From the NCBI RefSeq assembly GCF_900112685.1, contig NZ_FOMS01000020.1, positions 1 through 52,616 of the forward strand: 52,616 nucleotides of DNA. Reading direction: 5' to 3'. The stretch comes from Roseivivax sediminis (GTDB lineage: Bacteria > Pseudomonadota > Alphaproteobacteria > Rhodobacterales > Rhodobacteraceae). Below, one piece after another: positions 15,276 to 23,999 of the stretch (the first letter of the stretch is position 1; the number at the start of each line of letters is the position of its first letter). Position numbers and translations under genes: made by a program. Below the pieces are notes generated by a model, which was not told the origin of the DNA, did not search any database, and saw only the letters and a list, made by a program, of their open reading frames with translations.

Positions 15276-15697
15276 AGCCGAGAGTTTCCGCCGATACAGC
15301 ACTCGCCGCTGCATGGATCGTGGCGCTGGCTGCATCGCTCGCCGTCCTGTTCATCGGCGAGGTGCTGGGTCAGATGCCGTGCCTTCTGTGTTGGTACCAG
15401 CGCGCGTTCATGTTCCCGCTGGCCGTCGTTCTGGGTCTCGGGCTGTGGTGGCAGGACCGCCGGATCGGGCGTTACGGCATGGCTCTCGGCCTTGGCGGAG
15501 CAGCGATCGCGCTCTGGCACTCGGGTCTCTACGTCGGTCTCGTTCCCGAACCGATCCAGCCATGCACAGCGACCGGTCCTTCCTGTACCGACGACAACCA
15601 GTTGGTTCTCGGCATCCCGATCCCGTTTCTGTCGCTCATCGCCTTCGTGCTGGTCGCCGGGCTGTCGGCATTTTCCTTGAAGGAACCACATTCATGA
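15272..15697 (+). CDS. DsbB-family disulfide oxidoreductase
   Basis: A 141-residue membrane protein with four helices, the quinone-side motif PCLLCWYQR (a CxxC) and a second periplasmic Cys pair (QPCTATGPSC). This matches the short DsbB/BdbC branch. It reoxidises a DsbA partner and passes electrons to quinone; the DsbA-like protein is encoded next with an ATGA overlap. Confidence 0.9.
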   Translation: MKPRVSADTALAAAWIVALAASLAVLFIGEVLGQMPCLLCWYQRAFMFPLAVVLGLGLWWQDRRIGRYGMALGLGGAAIALWHSGLYVGLVPEPIQPCTATGPSCTDDNQLVLGIPIPFLSLIAFVLVAGLSAFSLKEPHS

Positions 15698-16353
15698 ACC
15701 GAAAATCACTCGTCCTGTCAGTCCTGGTGCTTGCCCTCGCCGGCTTCGCGCTCGCTGCCTGGTTCGCCACCCGTCCCGCGCCAGTAGCGCAGACCGCGTC
15801 GGTTCCGGCGGAACAGGCGGAGGCCCTACTGCGCCCCTATTCGCCGGTTCTGGGACCGGAAGAGGCGCCGGTCACCATCGTCGAGTTCTTCGATCCGGCC
15901 TGCGAGGCCTGCCGTGCCTTCTATCCCGTGGTGAAGGACATCATGGCTGAGCATGGCGATGCCGTCCGTCTCGCGATCCGCTACACCCCGTTCCATGGGG
16001 AAGCCTCGGAAGAGGCCATTCGCGTCCTGGAAGCCGCCCGGATGCAGGGTGTCTATGAGCCCGTTTTGGAGGCCATCCTGCGCGAGCAACCACGCTGGGC
16101 GTCGCATGGCGCGCCGGAACCGGGGCTGATCCTCGAGGTCGCCGCCACGGCGGGTCTAGATGCTGAAGCCGCAGAGACGCAGATGATGGCTCCTGACGTC
16201 ATCGGCATACTCAACCAGGACCGAGCAGACGTCGAGACCGTCGGCGTGAGCGGGACGCCGACCTTCTTCGTCAACGGCAAGCCGCTCGATCCATTCGGAG
16301 AGGCGCAACTCCGGGCGCTGGTCGCGTCGGAAGTGGAGGCCGCCGGGATCTGA
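15694..16353 (+). CDS. DsbA-like thiol-disulfide oxidoreductase
   Basis: A 219-residue protein with an N-terminal signal or anchor (about residues 5-26) and a DsbA-type thioredoxin fold with inserted helical domain. The active site is CEAC (Cys70-Cys73) in FFDPACEACRAFYP, and the cis-Pro loop is GVSGTPTFFVNG. It pairs with the DsbB just upstream, giving a plasmid-borne oxidising pathway that contrasts with the reducing CcdA/TlpA/DsbE pathway of the first operon. Confidence 0.92.
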   Translation: MNRKSLVLSVLVLALAGFALAAWFATRPAPVAQTASVPAEQAEALLRPYSPVLGPEEAPVTIVEFFDPACEACRAFYPVVKDIMAEHGDAVRLAIRYTPFHGEASEEAIRVLEAARMQGVYEPVLEAILREQPRWASHGAPEPGLILEVAATAGLDAEAAETQMMAPDVIGILNQDRADVETVGVSGTPTFFVNGKPLDPFGEAQLRALVASEVEAAGI

Positions 16354-16392
16354 TCCGACGGGCGCGCAATCGAGAATCGAGAAGGAGCTGCA

Positions 16393-16857
16393 ATGAAATA
16401 CACCATCCACGCCACGTGCTCAGTCCTGATGCTGCCGTTCATGCTTGCGACGTCGGCAATGGCCGGCTCCGCCGATGTCGTCGTCGAAAACGCCTGGGCG
16501 CGGGCCTCGATCGGCACCTCCCGCCCCGGCGCAGCTTATATGGAAGTCCACAATGCGGGCGACGAGCCGGTCACGTTGACCGGGCTCCGAACAGATCTCG
16601 CCATGATGCCCGAAGTTCACCGGACCGCGACGGACGAGCAGGGTGTGAGCTCAATGTCTCCGGCGGGCCAGATTGTCATTGCACCTGGCGAGACCGTCGC
16701 GTTCGAGCCCGGCGGCCTGCATGCCATGCTGATGCAGCTTCAGCGCCCGATGGAAGAGGGCGAGACCTTTCCGTTGACGCTGACATTCTCCGATGGCGGA
16801 GAGACAACGGTCGAGGTGCCGATCCTCGGGATCGCAGCGCGCGGGCCGGAGGATTGA
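16393..16857 (+). CDS. PCu(A)C-type periplasmic copper chaperone
   Basis: A 154-residue secreted protein: signal peptide to about residue 24, then the PCu(A)C beta fold. The Cu(I) ligands are visible: His76, Met88, and the HxM pair His110/Met112, with 21 residues between Met88 and His110 as in the family. PCu(A)C hands copper to SCO or directly to cytochrome oxidase CuA; the next gene is an SCO, with overlapping stop and start (TGATG). AAGGAG precedes the ATG. Confidence 0.93.
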   Translation: MKYTIHATCSVLMLPFMLATSAMAGSADVVVENAWARASIGTSRPGAAYMEVHNAGDEPVTLTGLRTDLAMMPEVHRTATDEQGVSSMSPAGQIVIAPGETVAFEPGGLHAMLMQLQRPMEEGETFPLTLTFSDGGETTVEVPILGIAARGPED

Positions 16858-17486
16858 TGCAGAGCAGATCAGTTCTCGGCTACGGTGCCGCGGCGCTGGG
16901 TGTGCTCGGGCTCGCTCTATTCGTCGGCTGGTGGCAGGTCGACGGCCCCGGAGCGCCTGTACCGGACGACGGACGGCCGTTGCCGCTCACCGCGATGGAG
17001 TTCGACCTCACCGATCACGAAGGACGTCCGGTTGGACCGGATACGCTGGTCGGGGCGCCCTCAATGGTCTTCTTCGGCTTTACTTACTGTCCGGATGTGT
17101 GCCCGACGACGCTTGCAGACATTTCCGGCTGGCTGGACGCCTTGGGAGGGGATGCTGAACAACTGAACGTTGTCTTCATCACCGTCGATCCGGAGCGGGA
17201 CAATGTCGATGCGATGGCGGAGTACGTCGGCTATTTCCATCAGGCGATCCGTGGCTGGACCGGCCCGGAGCAGCAGATTGCTCTGGCGGTCGAGGGCTTC
17301 CGCGCGACCTACGAAAAGGTCCCGACTGACAGCGGCGACTACACCATGAACCACACGGCGAGCGTCTTCCTGTTCGACGCCGAGGGACGCTTCGTGACCA
17401 CTATCGACTACCACGAACCGAGAGAATTCGCGGTTCCGAAACTCCGTCGTGCAATGAATGAAAAAGACGCAGAGGGGGCAACATGA
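16857..17486 (+). CDS. SCO1/SenC-family protein (third copy)
   Basis: A 209-residue protein with an N-terminal anchor (about residues 8-26) and the SCO motifs CPDVC (Cys78, Cys82), VDPERD and TMNHTASVFLFD with the ligand His. It directly follows PCu(A)C, the classic pair for CuA-site assembly. Its sequence is closer in layout to the copy at 14667 than to the first one at 4504. Confidence 0.93.
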   Translation: MQSRSVLGYGAAALGVLGLALFVGWWQVDGPGAPVPDDGRPLPLTAMEFDLTDHEGRPVGPDTLVGAPSMVFFGFTYCPDVCPTTLADISGWLDALGGDAEQLNVVFITVDPERDNVDAMAEYVGYFHQAIRGWTGPEQQIALAVEGFRATYEKVPTDSGDYTMNHTASVFLFDAEGRFVTTIDYHEPREFAVPKLRRAMNEKDAEGAT

Positions 17487-18856
17487 GGTTGGGATACTGG
17501 GCGGCCGCATTGGCGATGGCGGGCGGCGTCTCGGTAACGGCAATTGCCTTGTCCAGTGTGGCGGCGAACGAGCCGGTACCATCGGGTTTGACCGAGGCTG
17601 GCCGCTGGCGCCCCGAGCCTTTCACATCGCCTGTGGAGGCGAACCTGGTGGTGCCCCACGCTGTGTCCGCGGTTTCAGCTTCGCCTACCAGTGCTTCAGC
17701 TCCGGCTCTCCCGACCGCAGCGGCGGCGAATGCTCCCTTGCCTGTGATCAAGCCGCCCCTCGCCGTATGGTCTCGTGAAATCGCCTCTGGGGATACGCTC
17801 GACGGTCTACTCGCCGAAGCCGGCCTCACCGGGCCGGACCGCGCGGAGACGTCGCTGGCGCTCGGCGCAGAATACGATCTGCGTCGCCTGCGTCCTGGGC
17901 ACGTTCTGACAGTCGAGATGTCTGCCAATGGCAGTCCACGCCGCGTGGCGCTCGATGTGGACGAGGGCGTGCGGGTCGAAGCGACGTTCGGCGATACGCT
18001 CTCGACCCGCGTCGTGTCCCCCGAGCCCAAGATCGTGGTGTTGGCCGGCACGACCAAGATAGAGAGTTCGATCTTCGCCGCGCTAGAAGACACCGGGATA
18101 CCGCCGCGTTTCGCGGTCGATCTGGCGCAGATGTTGGGGGGTACGGTGGATTTCCGCCGTGACCTCGGCGGGGGCGAGACCCTTCGCCTTCTGTGGCGCG
18201 AGGCGCGTGTCGAAGGCGATACCATAGGACAACCCAAGATCGCCTTCGCTTCGCTCGATTTGGGGGACGCACTCTACGAGGTTGTCTGGCCCGAGGACGG
18301 CACGGGTCGCGCCACGATGTACCTCAACGGCGAAGTGGTTCGCGTCTTCGCCGAGCCCGTGAAGGGGGCTCGGCTTAGCTCCGTCTTTGGTCGGCGAAAG
18401 CACCCCATCTACGGCAATGTGCGCATGCATACCGGCGTCGATTTCGCGGCACCGCGCGGAACGTCGGTGCGCGCAACGGCGCCGGGGCGCATCGCCTTTA
18501 TCGGGCGTCGGGGCGGCTACGGGCGCGTTGTTGAAATCACTCACGGCACGGAGACCATGACCCGCTATGCACATCTGAGCGCTGTGCCCGACGGCCTCGC
18601 AGAAGGTCAGCGCGTCTTAGCCGGCGACACTATTGGACGGGTGGGGGCAACCGGCACGGCGACGGGGCCGAATTTGCACTACGAGGTGCGCGTGGACGGC
18701 CGCCCGACCGATCCACTTTCTGACGAGCGCCTATCGGAAGCCGTTGAGGGCGAAGCGCAAGGCGACGCAGGCCTGGACCGGCTGACTGAGGCGCGTGAGC
18801 GCTTGGAGGACGCGCTCGCCAGCGATCTTGCATCCAACACCACCGAAAGGCTCTGA
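17483..18856 (+). CDS. M23-family peptidoglycan endopeptidase
   Basis: A 457-residue secreted or anchored protein with an Ala/Pro-rich linker, an OapA/LysM-like middle region and a C-terminal LytM (M23) domain. The Zn ligands are visible in MHTGVDFAAP and in GPNLHYEVR, with TRYAHLS between them. It should cut peptide cross-links in the cell wall. A peptidase inside a copper operon is unusual; it may make room for envelope complexes or repair the wall during copper stress. Start overlaps the preceding stop (ATGA). Confidence 0.9.
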   Translation: MRLGYWAAALAMAGGVSVTAIALSSVAANEPVPSGLTEAGRWRPEPFTSPVEANLVVPHAVSAVSASPTSASAPALPTAAAANAPLPVIKPPLAVWSREIASGDTLDGLLAEAGLTGPDRAETSLALGAEYDLRRLRPGHVLTVEMSANGSPRRVALDVDEGVRVEATFGDTLSTRVVSPEPKIVVLAGTTKIESSIFAALEDTGIPPRFAVDLAQMLGGTVDFRRDLGGGETLRLLWREARVEGDTIGQPKIAFASLDLGDALYEVVWPEDGTGRATMYLNGEVVRVFAEPVKGARLSSVFGRRKHPIYGNVRMHTGVDFAAPRGTSVRATAPGRIAFIGRRGGYGRVVEITHGTETMTRYAHLSAVPDGLAEGQRVLAGDTIGRVGATGTATGPNLHYEVRVDGRPTDPLSDERLSEAVEGEAQGDAGLDRLTEARERLEDALASDLASNTTERL

Positions 18857-18859
18857 CCG

Positions 18860-19315
18860 ATGGGAAAGCTGAGCACCGCGGTGACGACTGCCATCGCCCT
18901 TTTTCCTGCCGCCGAGGTTTTGGCAGAAGCGACCTCGATTGACGTGCGCAAGACCAACGGCTGTGGATGCTGCCTCGCATGGATGGAGCATCTGAAAGAG
19001 AACGGCTTCGCGCCGACCGGACAGGACATGTTCGGTGGCGGGCTCATTCGCTTCAAGTTCGACAATGCCGTGTCGCAGCGGATGGTATCCTGCCACACGG
19101 CGCTCGTGGATAGCTACGTGATCGAGGGACACGTGCCGGCGAGCGACATTCGCCGCCTTCCGGAGGAACGTCCGGAAGCCGTCGGCCTGGCCGTACCGAA
19201 GATGCCTCTCGGTTCCCCCGGCATGGATTTCGGCCAGCGACGGGAAGCCTACGATATCTTTCTTATAAGCGATGCCGGCTCGACTGAGGTCTTCGCAAGC
19301 TACAAAGGAAACTGA
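18860..19315 (+). CDS. DUF411 family metal-binding protein (second copy)
   Basis: A 151-residue secreted protein with a signal peptide to about residue 22, the triple-Cys site NGCGCC (Cys35, 37, 38), SCHTALVDSYVIEGHVP and KMPLGSPGMDF. Same family as 6724-7185 but clearly diverged, so the two operons were acquired or evolved separately. Lies three bases after the M23 gene. Confidence 0.88.
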   Translation: MGKLSTAVTTAIALFPAAEVLAEATSIDVRKTNGCGCCLAWMEHLKENGFAPTGQDMFGGGLIRFKFDNAVSQRMVSCHTALVDSYVIEGHVPASDIRRLPEERPEAVGLAVPKMPLGSPGMDFGQRREAYDIFLISDAGSTEVFASYKGN

Positions 19316-19318
19316 TTA

Positions 19319-19621
19319 ATGCCGCAAGCGCACACCACCGGCAAGGCAACCCTTCTGTTCGCGGGCCTGCTTACGCTCGGAGCCTGCACCATTCCTGTTG
19401 GCCAGACTCCTCAACCGGAGCCGGGGATCTCGGATGAGATGATGGCTCATTTGAGCGCCATGGCCGCCCCATATCAAAATGTGCAAACCGTAGAACTGCG
19501 GCCACAAGACGGCTGTTACTGGTACCGCCATGTCGGGCCGGTTGAGACAACAATGCTGCCACTCCGCACTCCGGAAGGGCGCCCGATCTGCACAGAGCGT
19601 GGGGCGCAGGCTGCGAGCTGA
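19319..19621 (+). CDS. Small lipoprotein, unknown
   Basis: A 100-residue protein with a lipoprotein signal ending in LGAC (Cys about 22). No family was recognised. It has two further Cys and a CYWYRHVG segment. It is the last gene of the second copper operon, three bases after the DUF411 gene. The nearby LspA and Lnt genes could process it. Confidence 0.7.
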   Translation: MPQAHTTGKATLLFAGLLTLGACTIPVGQTPQPEPGISDEMMAHLSAMAAPYQNVQTVELRPQDGCYWYRHVGPVETTMLPLRTPEGRPICTERGAQAAS

Positions 19622-19745
19622 CAGGATGTGTTTAGTACCCTCACGGCGGGCGATCCTGAATGACCGGCGGTGCCTTCAGCCCCCGTGGGCCGGGAGGGAC
19701 GTGGGAGACTATCCCAACCGCCGTTCGCGTGGGCTCGCAAGGCGA

Positions 19746-20417
19746 TCAACTATGCGCCGTCACGGGACCGTCGTTTTCAGCCGGATAGAGGACGGCTGTC
19801 ACGCCGGTTTCGACCTGCTCATAGAGGTCGTTGATATGGGGCATGACCATGCGCACGCATCCCGAGCTCGAGCGGGAGCCGATAGAGCGTGGGTAGGGTG
19901 TGCCGTGGATCCGAAGGTAGGTGTCGCGATCACCGATATAGAGATAGAGCGCCCGCGAACCGAGCGCATTCTTCGGGCCGGGCTCCATCCCGTCCTCGTA
20001 CTGCGCATAGGCTTCCGGCTCCCGACGGATCATGTTTTGCGTCGGCGTCCAGTGCGGCCATCTCACCTTTCTGCGGATCGTGTAGGTGCCCGGCTCGTAG
20101 AGCCCGCCCTCACCGATGGCCACACCGTACCGCATCGCCGTGCCGCCCGGCTCGATATGGTAGAGATAGCGTGCCGTGGCATCGACATGAATGTCGCCAG
20201 GCACGAGACCGGGCCGCGCCTCGACTCGCTGCGGCAGCAGTCGCGGGTGCAGACCCCAAGGGTTCGTCGTGGCCGGGTCGTAGTTCGCCGGCGTCACTTG
20301 CGCGTCCCAGGCGGCCTTCTGCTCCTCCGTCGGCCAAGTGTTTGCAAGAAGGGGGCCGGCGATCGGTGCGGAGAACATCGCGGCGGTCGTGGTGATAAAA
20401 TGGCGTCTTGTGAGCAT
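19746..20417 (-). CDS. L,D-transpeptidase (YkuD family), Tat-exported
   Basis: A 223-residue periplasmic enzyme with a twin-Arg signal (LTRRHFITTT) and a YkuD domain. The catalytic motif is complete: HGTPYPRSIG (His171) and SSSGCVRM (Cys187). YkuD enzymes form 3-3 cross-links or attach proteins to the wall and are inhibited by copper through the catalytic Cys, which gives a possible reason for a spare copy in a copper island. Convergent with the lipoprotein gene and divergent from the ZIP operon. Confidence 0.92.
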   Translation of the reverse strand: MLTRRHFITTTAAMFSAPIAGPLLANTWPTEEQKAAWDAQVTPANYDPATTNPWGLHPRLLPQRVEARPGLVPGDIHVDATARYLYHIEPGGTAMRYGVAIGEGGLYEPGTYTIRRKVRWPHWTPTQNMIRREPEAYAQYEDGMEPGPKNALGSRALYLYIGDRDTYLRIHGTPYPRSIGSRSSSGCVRMVMPHINDLYEQVETGVTAVLYPAENDGPVTAHS

Positions 20418-20485
20418 TGCGAAAGGTCACTCCCGGAAGTCTTTGGTTTTTCAGAGCTTCCTGGGAAGCCGTTGGCAAGAATAGA

Positions 20486-20507
20486 CAAGACATCACCGAA
20501 TGTCTTG
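20486..20507. promoter_or_regulatory. Palindrome CAAGACAT-N6-ATGTCTTG
   Basis: A perfect 8-bp dyad with a 6-bp spacer in the divergent region between the L,D-transpeptidase and ZIP genes. It is most likely an operator for one or both; the regulator is unknown. Confidence 0.45.
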
Positions 20508-20512
20508 CTCGG

Positions 20513-20526
20513 TCACATGGGTGTGA
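20513..20526. promoter_or_regulatory. Palindrome TCACATGGGTGTGA
   Basis: It shares 12 of 14 bases with the perfect palindrome at 14560-14573, and both are followed by CA. Two copies upstream of two different metal operons suggest a common operator. Confidence 0.5.
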
Positions 20527-20647
20527 CATCGCAACAGGTCACAGCCGAACATTGCTTCGCGAGCTGGTCCGTCGTGCAGGGATTTCGGGGCCGCGGGATG
20601 CGCGCCTCGCCACCTCATTCGATTTCAGTGTTTTATCAGGAGCGCCC

Positions 20648-21430
20648 ATGATCGAGTTGTCTCCGATCGCGCTCGGCTTCCTTGGCAGCCTCGCCGCCGG
20701 TCTGATGACCGCGGTCGGGGCGGTCCCTGTGCTCTTTGGCCGGGTCCCGTCGCGTGCCACGCGGGACATGGCGCTCGGCTTCGCAGCTGGTGTGATGCTG
20801 GCGGCGTCATTCTTCTCACTGATCATTCCTGCGCTCGATGCGGCCGAGCCGATGTTCGAGAATGGTGCCATGCCGGCGCTAATCGTCTGCATCTCGATCC
20901 TGCTCGGCATGGGGGCGGTTGCGCTGATGAACGAGCGCTTGCCGCACGAGCACTTCAGGACGGGGAGAGAGGGACCAGAAGCCGCGTCGCTCAGGCGCGT
21001 CTGGCTCTTCATCATCGCGATCACGATCCACAATTTCCCTGAAGGCCTTGCCGTCGGCGTGGGTTTCGGTGCGGACGGGCTTTCCGGCGGCCTGCCGCTC
21101 GCTATCGGTATCGGGCTGCAGAATGCACCCGAGGGGCTGGCGGTTGCCGTGTCGCTCCTCGGCGAGGGCTACCCGAAGTTCCGTGCATGGGGCATCGCCG
21201 CCCTGACTGGTCTCGTCGAGCCGATCGGCGGGCTTCTCGGCGCCGGAATCATCACGTTGTCACAACCGCTCCTGCCTTGGGGTCTCGCCTTCGCCGCGGG
21301 CGCGATGCTCTACGTCATCAGCCACGAGATCATTCCCGAAACGCATCGCAGCGGGCATCAGAACCGTGCGACGCTTGGCTTGGCCGTTGGTCTGGTCCTG
21401 ATGCTGTTCCTCGACGTCTGGCTGGGATGA
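20648..21430 (+). CDS. ZIP-family metal transporter
   Basis: A 260-residue inner-membrane protein with eight helices. The transport-site motifs are HNFPEG in helix 4 and QNAPEG in helix 5, typical of the bacterial ZupT/GufA branch. AGGAG precedes the ATG at 20648; the longer open frame upstream contains the operator region. ZIP proteins usually import Zn or Fe, which is curious beside exporters, but some GufA-like members are thought to work in efflux. The stop overlaps the lspA start. Confidence 0.9.
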   Translation: MIELSPIALGFLGSLAAGLMTAVGAVPVLFGRVPSRATRDMALGFAAGVMLAASFFSLIIPALDAAEPMFENGAMPALIVCISILLGMGAVALMNERLPHEHFRTGREGPEAASLRRVWLFIIAITIHNFPEGLAVGVGFGADGLSGGLPLAIGIGLQNAPEGLAVAVSLLGEGYPKFRAWGIAALTGLVEPIGGLLGAGIITLSQPLLPWGLAFAAGAMLYVISHEIIPETHRSGHQNRATLGLAVGLVLMLFLDVWLG

Positions 21431-21921
21431 GAGCAATGAAGCGTCCCACCTTTGCCTCAGCTGTTGCAGGCTGCATCGCTGTTGCAGCATTCGTAACCGA
21501 TCAGGCAACGAAGGCGCTGGTCAGCGCCAATGCCGAAGCCCTTGCCGGCGGTCTCGGCGTCTTACCCGGCTTCAACCTCGTCCTTCATCGCAACTCCGGT
21601 GTCAGCTTCGGCATGCTCAGCGACGTGTCCCCCTTCATACTGGTGGCGCTCGCCTTGGTCATCGCCGCGTGGCTTGCGGTCCTCGCATTCCGGACTGAAC
21701 GGTCAAGTGATGCCGTGGGATACGGGCTCATCCTCGGCGGCGCGATTGGCAACGTGGCAGACAGGGTGCGGTTCGGCGGCGCGACAGACTTTCTCGACTT
21801 CTACATCGGTGAGTCGCACTGGCCCGCCTTCAACCTCGCCGATACCGCGATCGTCTTCGGCGTGGTGGTGCTTCTGTTCTGGCCCCGTCTCCACCTCCGG
21901 GGACAGAACGAGGCCACTTGA
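21427..21921 (+). CDS. lspA: Signal peptidase II (prolipoprotein)
   Basis: A 164-residue, four-helix aspartic protease that cuts lipoprotein signal peptides. The family motifs are visible: HRNSGVSFGML, GAIGNVADRV (catalytic Asp) and FNLADTAI (second catalytic Asp). lspA is a recurrent companion of Zn/Cd resistance genes on mobile elements. Start and stop overlap the neighbours (ATGA with ZIP; the lnt TTG start lies inside its last codons). Confidence 0.95.
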   Translation: MRAMKRPTFASAVAGCIAVAAFVTDQATKALVSANAEALAGGLGVLPGFNLVLHRNSGVSFGMLSDVSPFILVALALVIAAWLAVLAFRTERSSDAVGYGLILGGAIGNVADRVRFGGATDFLDFYIGESHWPAFNLADTAIVFGVVVLLFWPRLHLRGQNEAT

Positions 21922-23507
21922 TCAAACGTCTCATGCGGATTGGTTCACAACACATCATCCGTCATTCGGTTCTGCTACATGGCGTCGGGGCTTTCATAGC
22001 GGGTGCTGCAGCGGTTTTGACGCTACCTCCCTTTTCGATCCTCGCACTCGGTCCCGCCGCCTACGGCGCATTGTTTTTGCTAGTGCGGGACCGCATCCCG
22101 TTGGTAGCCGGTGCGATTGGATGGCTTTTCGGCCTGGGCTATTTCGGCTTCGGGCTGTCGTGGATCGCCGAAAGCTTCCAGATAGAAGCCGAGCGTTTCG
22201 GCGCGCTCGCGATCCCCGCCGTTGCCGGGCTCAGCGCGCTCCTTGCGCTCTTTCCAGCCCTAGCTATGACCCTCTTCGTGCTTCTACGTCGACGTCGGCT
22301 TGTTGGCGGTGTGGTCGCGGCATTCCTGTTTGCGGCGTGCTGGGCCGGTGCGGAATGGCTACGCGGGCACGTCTTGACGGGCTTTCCGTGGAACCTTGCA
22401 GCCTATGCGCTGGCGGATTTCGATGCGCTCCGCCAACCCGCCGCGTGGCTTGGCAGCTATGGTCTGAGCTTCCTCGTTATCCTCGCCAGCGTGCTTCCGG
22501 CACACGCGATCCTCGCGAGAGGTGCATCCCGCTGGCTGACGCTCCTGTTCTTCGCGCTCGTCGTCGGTGGCCTCTGGGTCTCGGGTCAGGCTCGCATTTC
22601 TCGGCCGATGCCGGAATCCACCGGCATCTCGCTGCGCATCGTGCAGGGCAACGTGCCGCAGAGAGCCAAGTGGGTGCCGGGGAGCGCCCCTGCCACGCTT
22701 ACGCGATACCTCCGGCTTTCCGCGCAAGGCGACCCCGTCGACGTCCTGCTATGGCCGGAGACGGCCTATCCGGGTTTTCTGGACGAGAACGAGGATGCGA
22801 AACGCCGCATAGCAGAAGCTCTTCGAGGCGGAAGGGTTCTGCTCACCGGCGCCCCCGACCGGACCGCACGGGGGGCGGAGCCGCGCTACTTCAACACGAT
22901 CCAGGCTTACGACGGGTCTGCCACAATCCTCACAGGCTACGCCAAACATCACCTCGTGCCCTTTGGCGAATATGTTCCGTTCGGGGACTGGTTGTCGATG
23001 GACCGCCTGACCGCGGGGCTTGGTGACTTCACGCCCGGACCCGGGCCGCGAACACTCGCGGTCCCGGGTTTGCCGGTCTTGGCTGCTGCAATCTGCTACG
23101 AAATCATCTTTCCCGGCCATGTCGTCGATGATGAGATCCGGCCGGACTGGATCTTCAACGCCACCAACGATGCCTGGTTCGGGACGTCCATCGGCCCCGA
23201 GCAGCACCTCGCGTCGGCTCGGATGCGCGCCGTCGAGGAAGGGCTGCCGGTGATCCGCGCGGCGAATACAGGCATCTCGGCGGTGATCGACGCGAACGGG
23301 AGCATCATCCGGGCGCTCGGGCTGGAAAAGACGGAGATCATCGATGCCAGCTTGCCTGCGGCTTTGCCTGCGACGCTCTACGCCCGCGCGGGTGACTGGG
23401 TGCTTCCGCCTCTCGGCATCGCCGTGTGGCTGCTTGCGCTCGGACTGGATCGGCGTGCGTCACGCCGAAACGATTTTCGCCGTCTCATCTCAAGGAGGTC
23501 AGAATGA
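21918..23507 (+). CDS. lnt: Apolipoprotein N-acyltransferase
   Basis: A 529-residue enzyme that adds the third acyl chain to lipoproteins in the outer face of the inner membrane. Six to seven helices come first (about residues 15-215), then a nitrilase-like domain with the catalytic triad: Glu in LLWPETAYPG, Lys in AKHHLVPFGEY and Cys in AICYEIIFPG. The start is TTG 21918 (overlapping lspA) or ATG 21933. A plasmid copy beside lspA gives a complete two-step lipoprotein maturation set. Confidence 0.93.
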   Translation: MIKRLMRIGSQHIIRHSVLLHGVGAFIAGAAAVLTLPPFSILALGPAAYGALFLLVRDRIPLVAGAIGWLFGLGYFGFGLSWIAESFQIEAERFGALAIPAVAGLSALLALFPALAMTLFVLLRRRRLVGGVVAAFLFAACWAGAEWLRGHVLTGFPWNLAAYALADFDALRQPAAWLGSYGLSFLVILASVLPAHAILARGASRWLTLLFFALVVGGLWVSGQARISRPMPESTGISLRIVQGNVPQRAKWVPGSAPATLTRYLRLSAQGDPVDVLLWPETAYPGFLDENEDAKRRIAEALRGGRVLLTGAPDRTARGAEPRYFNTIQAYDGSATILTGYAKHHLVPFGEYVPFGDWLSMDRLTAGLGDFTPGPGPRTLAVPGLPVLAAAICYEIIFPGHVVDDEIRPDWIFNATNDAWFGTSIGPEQHLASARMRAVEEGLPVIRAANTGISAVIDANGSIIRALGLEKTEIIDASLPAALPATLYARAGDWVLPPLGIAVWLLALGLDRRASRRNDFRRLISRRSE

Positions 23508-23671
23508 TCATGATCGCAGCATTCGTCGGTGGTGCCGGATTGGGCGCCCGACTGGCAAAGAAACGTGGTGGAAACCGGCTGGACATCGCACACTACGCCA
23601 CGGGTTTCGCCGTGGCCTTCGGGCTGCTGTCGCTCTTCGTAATTATCTTTCTCGAGCGTATCGCGGCATGA
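23504..23671 (+). CDS. Micro-membrane protein (55 aa)
   Basis: A 55-residue protein with a Gly/Ala-rich hydrophobic start, a basic middle (AKKRGG) and a C-terminal membrane helix. AAGGAGG lies six bases before the ATG, which overlaps the lnt stop. No family recognised. Conserved position between lnt and ctaG would support function. Confidence 0.6.
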   Translation: MIMIAAFVGGAGLGARLAKKRGGNRLDIAHYATGFAVAFGLLSLFVIIFLERIAA

Positions 23672-23999
23672 GCGCGCGACGCCTGACCGATGCCGCCATC
23701 ATTTGTCGCGGACGGCTTGCCTTGCAAGGCGTGGCCCGTCGTGGTGCCACACCATCGACTAAAAAGGGCGACTTTCGACAATGCCTGAGACCGAGCCCGA
23801 TAACATGCCAATGCCGCGCGCAGCGGTCCGCCCGTCAGCTATGGCGCGTCGATGGTCACTGTTCCAAGCTCGACCGCCTGCCACCAATCGGCAAGGCTAA
23901 ATCCAGGCCTATGTCCGAGGCGCTCCGTCGCAGTGACTCGAGCCGTGCCGGTGCGCCGATGGTGTCGCGCAGGAACGACAAGGCTCCGGTGATGCGTAG
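23672..23999. other. Gap between the micro-protein and ctaG; no firm gene
   Basis: A plus-strand frame (23668-24003) is open and starts with an ATGA overlap, but its product is Arg/Ser/Pro-rich with no recognisable fold or family. It is more likely decayed DNA than a gene. Nothing recognisable on the other strand. Confidence 0.45.
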
